Source of the DNA: Gammaproteobacteria bacterium
GTDB lineage: Bacteria > Pseudomonadota > Gammaproteobacteria > Burkholderiales > Burkholderiaceae_C
Reading direction: 5' to 3'
Length of the DNA: 5,042 nucleotides
Assembly: GCA_018903185.1 (NCBI GenBank)
Contig: JAHIQV010000167.1
Coordinates: 1 to 5,042, forward strand
Part shown: positions 1-5,042 of the stretch, piece by piece
Layout: every line of letters begins with the position of its first letter
Numbering within the stretch: the stretch's first letter is position 1
Made by a program: the position numbers and the translations under genes
The notes under the pieces: generated by a model
Seen by the model: only the letters and a program-made list of their open reading frames with translations
Told to the model about the DNA's origin: nothing
Database searches by the model: none

Positions 1-509
1 CGGTCGATCTTGCGGCCGCCCGCCTGGGTGAAGGCCACGAGGCTTTCCAGCAGGCTCACGCGCATCAGGCAAAAGACCGGCTGGGTGCGGATCTGGCCGT
101 CTTCTTCGCGGGCAGCGGCCATGGCGATCTCGGTCGAGTCGTCTTCAAAGGCCTGCGCCAGGCGTTGAGCGAGGTCGAGCGGGAACAGCGGCGTGTCGCA
201 GGGGGCCGTCAGCAGGTAGGGCGTTTCACAGCGTTCCAGCCCGGTCATGAAACCCGCCAGCGGCCCGGCGTAATCGGACAGCGTGTCGGGCCAGACCGGC
301 GCACCAAAGGCCTCGTAGGCAGCGAGGTTTCGGTTGGCGTTGATCATCAGATCGCCGATCAGGCCACCGGCCTGCATCTGCAGCCGCAACACGGTGTGCA
401 GCGCCAGCGGCGTGCCGTTGAAATTCTGCAGGCCTTTGTCCACGCCCCCCATGCGGGAGCCGCGGCCCCCGGCGAGCACGAGGGCGGTGATTTCGTTTGG
501 TTGGATCAC
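1..509 (-). CDS. mobA: Molybdenum cofactor guanylyltransferase MobA (3' end outside window)
   Basis: MobA transfers GMP from GTP to Mo-molybdopterin, giving the guanine dinucleotide cofactor used by DMSO-reductase-family enzymes; it is cytoplasmic. The visible 169 residues show the nucleotidyltransferase signature [16 protein letters not shown] at about residues 12-27, with the glycine-rich GTP loop, R19 and K25. INANR follows at 56-60, DYAGPLAG at 79-86 and the metal-site motif PCDTPLFP at 103-110. All match the order in E. coli MobA (about 194 residues), so only a short C-terminal piece should be missing. The start is a GTG at 507-509. An in-frame TGA (522-524) lies four codons upstream, and the first ATG (M20) falls inside the catalytic loop, so no later start is plausible. 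No good Shine-Dalgarno is visible; six T residues directly precede the GTG. It follows moaA on the same strand after a 119-base gap containing hairpins, and is probably co-transcribed with it. Confidence 0.93.
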   Translation of the reverse strand, partial: MIQPNEITALVLAGGRGSRMGGVDKGLQNFNGTPLALHTVLRLQMQAGGLIGDLMINANRNLAAYEAFGAPVWPDTLSDYAGPLAGFMTGLERCETPYLLTAPCDTPLFPLDLAQRLAQAFEDDSTEIAMAAAREEDGQIRTQPVFCLMRVSLLESLVAFTQAGGRKID

Positions 510-550
510 AAAAAAGTCCGATCAGAGAAGTGTCTCTTCCAGCACACGCC

Positions 551-620
551 GTGGAACCGGCTTTGCCGGGCCACCAGCGTGGCCCCCCTTGAGGGGGGAG
601 GCGCGAAGCGGCGCAGGGGG
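551..620. repeat. REP-like composite of four adjacent hairpins between moaA and mobA
   Basis: Four short inverted repeats sit shoulder to shoulder. CCGGC-TTT-GCCGG is at 557-569. GGCCAC-CAGC-GTGGCC is at 569-584. CCCCCC-TTGA-GGGGGG is at 583-598. CGC-GAA-GCG is at 602-610 and can alternatively pair as GCGC 601-604 with 611-614. A run of G follows at 616-620. From memory, similar intergenic strings (a CCGGCTTTGCCGG-like stem, a C-run/TTGA/G-run, then GCGAAGCG and AGGGGG) recur many times in Comamonadaceae genomes, so I call this a dispersed palindromic repeat; the copy number cannot be tested here. It lies about 9 bases past the moaA stop. In the moaA-mobA transcript it could stabilise the upstream 3' end or attenuate mobA. 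It lacks an adjacent U-tract, so it is not a canonical terminator. Confidence 0.7.
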
Positions 621-628
621 TGCCTCAT

Positions 629-1765
629 CTACCCGCCGATGTAACTCATCTCCACACGCCGGCCGCCTCCCGACTCATCGGGCGGAAGGCTGGCGCGCAG
701 TTCGGAGTAGCGGTCGCTGCGGCCCTGCCAGATGGCGGCGATGGCGCTGGCGAGTTGTTCGTCAGACGCACCACCCCGCACCAGCGGCTTGAGATCGTGG
801 CCCTGGTTGGCGAACAGGCACAGGTAGAGCTTGCCTTCGGTGGACAGGCGGGCGCGGTTGCAGTCGCTGCAAAAGGCCTGCGTGACGCTGCTGATCACGC
901 CGATTTCACCCGCCCGCACATCGTGCTGGCCGTTCGCATCGGCATAGCCCCAGCGCTCGGCGGTCTCACCCGGCGCCGACGGTTCCAGCTGCACCAGCGG
1001 CAACTCGCGGTGGAGCATCTGCACCACCTCGGCGCTCGGCATCACTTCGTCCATGCGCCAGCCGTTGGTGGCGCCGACGTCCATGAATTCGATGAAGCGC
1101 AGCACGATGCCGGTGCCTTTGAAATGGCGCGCCATGGGCAGGATCTCATGCTCGTTGGTGCCGCGCTTGACCACCATGTTGACCTTGATCGGGCCCAGGC
1201 CCGCGGCCTGCGCGGCTTCGATGCCCCGCAGCACGTCGGCCACCGGAAAGTCGACGTCGTTCATGGCACGGAAAACGGTGTCGTCCAGACCGTCCAGGCT
1301 GACCGTGACGCGCTGCAGCCCGGCGTCTTTGAGGGCCTGCGCCTTGCGTTCCAGCAGCGACCCGTTGGTGGTGAGCGTGATGTCCAGTGGCCGGCCTTCG
1401 ACCGTGCGCAGCGCAGCGAGCTGAGCGATGAGGACTTCAAGGTTTTTTCGCAGCAGCGGTTCGCCGCCGGTGAGGCGGATCTTCTGCACGCCGTGGGCCA
1501 CGAACTGGCGCGCCACGCGCGTGATCTCTTCAAAACTCAGCAGCGCACTGTGCGGCAGGTAGGGGTAGTCCTTGTCGAAGACTTCCTTGGGCATGCAGTA
1601 GCTGCAGCGGAAGTTGCAGCGGTCGGTGACGCTGATGCGCAGGTCGCGCAGCGGCCGGCCCAGGGTATCGCCGAGCAGGCCCGTGGCGGGAATGGCTTTT
1701 GACGGGACCGCCGCTGACAGCGTGGACATGCGGTGATCGACCAGGGGAATGACGCGTTCGGACAT
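629..1765 (-). CDS. moaA: GTP 3',8-cyclase MoaA (radical SAM, molybdopterin synthesis step 1)
   Basis: MoaA converts GTP to 3',8-cyclo-7,8-dihydro-GTP, which MoaC turns into cyclic pyranopterin monophosphate. The 378-residue protein has the N-terminal radical-SAM cluster motif CNFRCSYC (C50, C54, C57). The SAM-binding GGEP is at 100-103. The C-terminal second [4Fe-4S] motif has C299, C302 and C316 (CX2CX13C), with the GTP-contacting R304/R306 region (CNRARLS). The chain ends in YIGG; the terminal Gly-Gly is a conserved, functionally required MoaA feature. It is longer than E. coli MoaA (329 residues), partly through about 26 extra N-terminal residues before the first cysteine. The ATG at 1763-1765 is preferred because the conserved-looking [10 protein letters not shown] follows; M13 (1727-1729) is an alternative. 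No Shine-Dalgarno is visible, but a CATAAT box ends 7 bases upstream, compatible with leaderless initiation. It is followed by mobA and preceded on the same strand by the PF10118 gene (gap 1766-1846). Confidence 0.97.
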   Translation of the reverse strand: MSERVIPLVDHRMSTLSAAVPSKAIPATGLLGDTLGRPLRDLRISVTDRCNFRCSYCMPKEVFDKDYPYLPHSALLSFEEITRVARQFVAHGVQKIRLTGGEPLLRKNLEVLIAQLAALRTVEGRPLDITLTTNGSLLERKAQALKDAGLQRVTVSLDGLDDTVFRAMNDVDFPVADVLRGIEAAQAAGLGPIKVNMVVKRGTNEHEILPMARHFKGTGIVLRFIEFMDVGATNGWRMDEVMPSAEVVQMLHRELPLVQLEPSAPGETAERWGYADANGQHDVRAGEIGVISSVTQAFCSDCNRARLSTEGKLYLCLFANQGHDLKPLVRGGASDEQLASAIAAIWQGRSDRYSELRASLPPDESGGGRRVEMSYIGG

Positions 1766-1771
1766 GCACTG

Positions 1772-1777
1772 ATTATG
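1772..1777 (-). promoter_or_regulatory. Candidate -10 box for moaA (possible leaderless start)
   Basis: The minus strand reads CATAAT here, 5 of 6 matches to TATAAT, in an otherwise GC-rich stretch. It is followed by CAGTGC and then the moaA ATG, so the expected transcription start falls on the A of ATG at 1765. No good -35 lies 16-18 bases upstream: the hexamer at the right distance reads ACCAGC, and a TTGAGC is 23 bases away. The 81-base gap between the upstream gene and moaA is too short for a Moco riboswitch, and none is apparent. Confidence 0.3.
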
Positions 1778-1846
1778 GTGGACGCCGCGCGGGCGCTGGT
1801 GCTCAAGCCTTGCCGAAGCGGGGTTAAACCCGAGGCGCCTGTGGGC

Positions 1847-2668
1847 TCAGGCGGTACCGACGCGGGTGAAGAGGGCGGCGTTGTCGCGCAGCCAGTTTCC
1901 GGAGAGATCGCTGCTTTGTTGACTGGGGTGGAAATCGCGCCGGAAATACGCCCACCAGGGGCTGAAGCTCCGGCGCAGCAGACCTTCGCGACCGAGCATG
2001 TGGCGCCCCGCGCTGCGCCAGGTGCTCCAGCGCCAGAGCGTGCCGTCGTGCCGAAGGTTGTTGACGGTCTGCCGCAGGGTGTCGGTCAGGAAAATCAGGG
2101 TGATGCGCCGCATCCATTTCACCCGCCAGGCGTGGCTGCCACCCAGCGCCTGGTAGAGGTCGAAGGCGGTGCATTTGTGTTCGGCTTCCTCGGCGCTGTG
2201 CCAGAGCCACAAGGCCTTGAGGCGGGGTTCGCAGCCATCCAGCAGGTGGTGGTGCGACAGCATCCATTCGGCGAAAAGGGCGGTGAAGTGTTCGTTGGCC
2301 GCGGTGATGGCGAGGCCATGGCGCGGGTCGGTGCCTTCGACCAGCCGCAGGCGCTCGCGCGCGCGCGGCTCCCAGTCGTTGACCAGACCGTGGCGTTCGA
2401 TCTGCGTATTGAAGAGCGCGTGGATGCGGCGGTGCGTGGCTTCCTGGCCAATGAACCCTTTGACCTCGCTTTGGAAACGGTCGTGTTTTTCCGGCGCCAG
2501 CGCCTGCAGACCGTTGCGTACCGAGTCAATGAAGAACTGTTCGCCGACCGGGAAACTCATGGACAAGGCGTTGAACCAGGCGGTCAGGAACGCATCGCCG
2601 CCACACCAGTGGCGGGCCACGGGTTGTTCCAGATCGATCAGCAGGCGGCGGACAATCAGCTCGGTCAT
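1847..2668 (-). CDS. PF10118/COG3687-type 'metal-dependent hydrolase', probable ferritin-like diiron protein
   Basis: This 273-residue soluble protein matches, by recognition, the family annotated as predicted metal-dependent hydrolase (PF10118, COG3687), whose reaction is not known to me. Carboxylate and histidine residues are placed as in four-helix diiron proteins: E43 in FPVGEQFF, E76-x-x-H79 in GQEATHRRIH, E126 in ANEHFTA, and E161-x-x-H164 in SAEEAEHK. H83 and H157 are possible extra ligands. The C-terminal third (about 180-245) is rich in Trp and Arg and amphipathic, without a clear membrane helix. The fold therefore suggests an oxygenase or oxidase as readily as a hydrolase; this is inference. 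The ATG at 2666-2668 is forced, because an in-frame TGA lies at 2675-2677. No Shine-Dalgarno is seen; the leader instead holds two inverted repeats. The divergent TetR gene is the likely regulator. No truncation or frameshift is seen. Confidence 0.85.
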   Translation of the reverse strand: MTELIVRRLLIDLEQPVARHWCGGDAFLTAWFNALSMSFPVGEQFFIDSVRNGLQALAPEKHDRFQSEVKGFIGQEATHRRIHALFNTQIERHGLVNDWEPRARERLRLVEGTDPRHGLAITAANEHFTALFAEWMLSHHHLLDGCEPRLKALWLWHSAEEAEHKCTAFDLYQALGGSHAWRVKWMRRITLIFLTDTLRQTVNNLRHDGTLWRWSTWRSAGRHMLGREGLLRRSFSPWWAYFRRDFHPSQQSSDLSGNWLRDNAALFTRVGTA

Positions 2669-2673
2669 GGGTG

Positions 2674-2686
2674 GTCACGGGGTGAC
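2674..2686. promoter_or_regulatory. Inverted repeat GTCAC-GGG-GTGAC just upstream of the PF10118 gene start
   Basis: Five-base perfect arms surround a 3-base spacer, ending 6 bases before the minus-strand ATG (2668). In RNA this would form a small hairpin where a ribosome-binding site should be, and no Shine-Dalgarno is visible. It could equally be a protein-binding site or chance in GC-rich DNA. Confidence 0.3.
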
Positions 2687-2702
2687 GGTACCTTTGGGTA
2701 CC
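2687..2702. promoter_or_regulatory. Palindrome GGTACC-N4-GGTACC in the predicted 5' leader of the PF10118 gene
   Basis: Two identical GGTACC hexamers (2687-2692 and 2697-2702), each self-complementary, form a 16-bp inverted repeat with a TTTG spacer. The site sits just downstream of the predicted transcription start (about 2706) of the minus-strand gene. Bound repressor there could block elongation, and in RNA it could form a 6-bp, 4-nt-loop hairpin. It directly abuts the GTCAC/GTGAC repeat. Its role is inferred from position and symmetry only. Confidence 0.4.
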
Positions 2703-2712
2703 AGGGGTTTCA

Positions 2713-2741
2713 ATGCTGCCTGTCAGGGTGCGTGCTGTCAA
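2713..2741 (-). promoter_or_regulatory. Candidate sigma70 promoter for the PF10118 gene
   Basis: On the minus strand a perfect -35 hexamer TTGACA (2736-2741) is separated by exactly 17 bases from CAGCAT (2713-2718), a 3-of-6 match to TATAAT. The predicted start is near 2706, leaving a leader of about 38 bases before the ATG at 2668. A perfect -35 with a weak -10 at ideal spacing is plausible for a regulated promoter. No better candidate faces this gene in the intergenic region. Confidence 0.45.
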
Positions 2742-2770
2742 GCGGGAATCCGGGGAGAGAAGGGCAGGGC

Positions 2771-2790
2771 CTTGTCAGCCGCTGGACAAG
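2771..2790. promoter_or_regulatory. Candidate TetR-family operator, CTTGTC-N8-GACAAG
   Basis: Perfect 6-base arms (2771-2776 and 2785-2790) surround an 8-base spacer, giving a 20-bp palindrome. It ends 13 bases before the likely tetR start at 2804. The left arm includes TTGTCA (2772-2777), a 5-of-6 match to a -35 element facing tetR, so binding there would block tetR transcription. Length, symmetry and place fit autoregulation by a TetR-family dimer. A related TGTCA core also occurs at 2721-2725 and 2736-2740 inside the opposing promoter. Confidence 0.55.
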
Positions 2791-2791
2791 T

Positions 2792-2797
2792 GGTGGG
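2792..2797 (+). promoter_or_regulatory. Possible ribosome binding site for tetR
   Basis: GGTGGG lies 6 bases before the ATG at 2804, a weak but purine-rich Shine-Dalgarno-like match. The two later in-frame ATGs (2813 and 2828) have no better element, so this slightly favours 2804. Confidence 0.35.
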
Positions 2798-2803
2798 CCT
2801 AAG

Positions 2804-3439
2804 ATGCCGTGCATGAAAGCGCCCATCATGGAAACCAGCGACACCACCATCGAGCAGCACGAACACCGGTCGCGCTTGCTCGAAGGGATGGCGAGCGTGT
2901 CTGCCAGCAAGGGTTTTGCCGCAGCGACCATTGCCGACATCGTGCGCGAAGCAGGGGTCTCCAAGCGCACGTTCTACGAACATTTCGACGGCAAGGAAAG
3001 CTGCTTCCTGGCGCTGTACCGGCTCACCAGCGTATCGGCCCTGCGCACGCTGCGCGAAGCGGTCCAGCCCGATCGCCCCTGGCAGGACCAGGTGGAGCAT
3101 GCGCTGGAGGCCTATTTCTCGCATCTGGCGGCGGGACCGGGGCTGGTCGGGACGCTGTTTGTACAGATCCACCACCTGGGTCCCGAAGGGCTCCGGGTCC
3201 GCCGCGAGGTGATGACGCAGTTTGCCGACTTTGTGCTGGAAACGGTCAACGGTGGGCCTGGTTCTGGCGGGGCACGGGTGAGCCCGGTGCTGACGCCCAC
3301 GATGGCTCTCGCCGCGGTGGGGGGCATCAATGAACTGGTGATGCTGGCCATCGAGCGTGGGGAGGTCGACCGCCTTCAGCAACTGACACCCAGTGCGAGT
3401 GCGGTGGTGCGCCTGCTCACCCGGGCTGACGCAACATAG
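2804..3439 (+). CDS. TetR/AcrR-family transcriptional regulator
   Basis: This is a one-component DNA-binding repressor of the TetR family, 211 residues from the chosen start, a typical family length. The N-terminal helix-turn-helix is clear: KGFAAATIADIVREAG-VSKRTFYEHF at about 36-61, then DGKESCFLALY at 62-72. The C-terminal ligand and dimer domain is helical and unspecific, ending in a family-like PTMALAAVGGINELV (165-179) helix. The ligand cannot be read from the sequence. The start is uncertain: the frame is open far upstream (to 1733, antisense to the PF10118 gene), and ATGs occur at 2804, 2813 and 2828. The first is chosen for its GGTGGG at 2792-2797; all lie ahead of the HTH. The gene is divergent from the PF10118 gene, with a 20-bp palindrome between them, so it probably represses itself and that neighbour. 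It converges on hppA. Confidence 0.93.
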   Translation: MPCMKAPIMETSDTTIEQHEHRSRLLEGMASVSASKGFAAATIADIVREAGVSKRTFYEHFDGKESCFLALYRLTSVSALRTLREAVQPDRPWQDQVEHALEAYFSHLAAGPGLVGTLFVQIHHLGPEGLRVRREVMTQFADFVLETVNGGPGSGGARVSPVLTPTMALAAVGGINELVMLAIERGEVDRLQQLTPSASAVVRLLTRADAT

Positions 3440-3456
3440 CTGTAGATGCAAAGTCC

Positions 3457-3488
3457 CGAAAACAACAAGGCCCGCCGAAGCGGGCCTT
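3457..3488 (-). terminator. Rho-independent terminator of hppA with UUCG loop
   Basis: A 9-bp perfect stem, AAGGCCCGC (3467-3475) with GCGGGCCTT (3480-3488), closes a 4-base loop. Read on the minus strand, the loop is the very stable C(UUCG)G tetraloop, and the hairpin is followed by TTGTTGTTTT (3457-3466), a good U-rich tail. It lies 24 bases past the hppA stop. On the plus strand the stem is followed by TTGAAGAC, with no T-run, so termination of tetR by the same hairpin would be weaker. Confidence 0.9.
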
Positions 3489-3512
3489 GAAGACTGTGAT
3501 CAACCTCGCGGG

Positions 3513-5042
<1,530 letters not shown>

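Noticed and set aside
620..1702. Long plus-strand frame of 360 codons opposite moaA
   Set aside because: It is antisense to a moaA with all catalytic motifs intact; its composition is biased low-complexity His/Ala/Val, typical of a shadow frame.
2356..2367. Six tandem CG dinucleotides as a possible Z-DNA or slippage site
   Set aside because: It lies inside the PF10118 coding region, encoding an Arg-rich stretch, and is readily explained by high-GC codon choice.
1733..2803. A 357-codon open extension upstream of tetR in the same frame, suggesting a 568-residue fusion protein
   Set aside because: It lies wholly antisense to the well-supported PF10118 gene, has no recognisable domain, and open antisense frames are common in GC-rich coding DNA. 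The TetR N-terminus begins normally near 2804.
2772..2803. Full sigma70 promoter for tetR using TTGTCA as -35
   Set aside because: The only -10-like hexamer (CCTAAG, 2798-2803) is 20 bases away and matches 3 of 6, so only the palindrome is reported, not a full promoter.

Overview
The window looks like a chromosomal segment of a high-GC betaproteobacterium, most likely Burkholderiales and probably Comamonadaceae (Acidovorax, Hydrogenophaga or Rhodoferax type). The basis is the GC-rich codon usage, the protein style, and a four-hairpin intergenic repeat between moaA and mobA of a kind I recall as common in that family. The lineage is inferred by eye, without a search. There are five protein-coding genes, two of them cut by the window edges. 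I see no rRNA, tRNA, CRISPR array, insertion sequence or prophage.

Left part (1-1765, minus strand): two molybdenum-cofactor genes in transcriptional order moaA then mobA. MoaA performs the first step of molybdopterin synthesis (radical-SAM rearrangement of GTP). MobA performs the last, nucleotide-adding step (GMP onto Mo-molybdopterin). The 119-base gap between them is mostly filled by the chain of GC-rich hairpins. mobA runs off the left edge.

Middle part (1847-3439): a minus-strand gene for a PF10118/COG3687-type 'metal-dependent hydrolase' with ferritin-like diiron ligands, and a divergent plus-strand TetR-family regulator. Their 135-base shared intergenic region is rich in signals. It holds a 20-bp palindrome just ahead of tetR, a sigma70-like promoter facing the hydrolase gene, and two small inverted repeats in the predicted hydrolase leader. 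This is the classic layout of a local repressor controlling itself and its neighbour. The hydrolase gene lies 79 bases upstream of moaA on the same strand, so readthrough into moaA is possible, but no functional link is evident.

Right part (3467-5042): a strong hairpin terminator with a UUCG loop, then the 3' three-quarters or so of a minus-strand gene for a membrane-bound proton-pumping pyrophosphatase (hppA). It carries the Lys/Thr signature of the K+-independent subclass. tetR and hppA converge on the terminator.

The gene content is ordinary housekeeping and accessory metabolism, and I do not see a clear new system. The parts most worth checking are the regulatory architecture between the diiron protein and its TetR neighbour, the composite hairpin repeat between moaA and mobA, and the apparent lack of Shine-Dalgarno sequences at three of the minus-strand starts.
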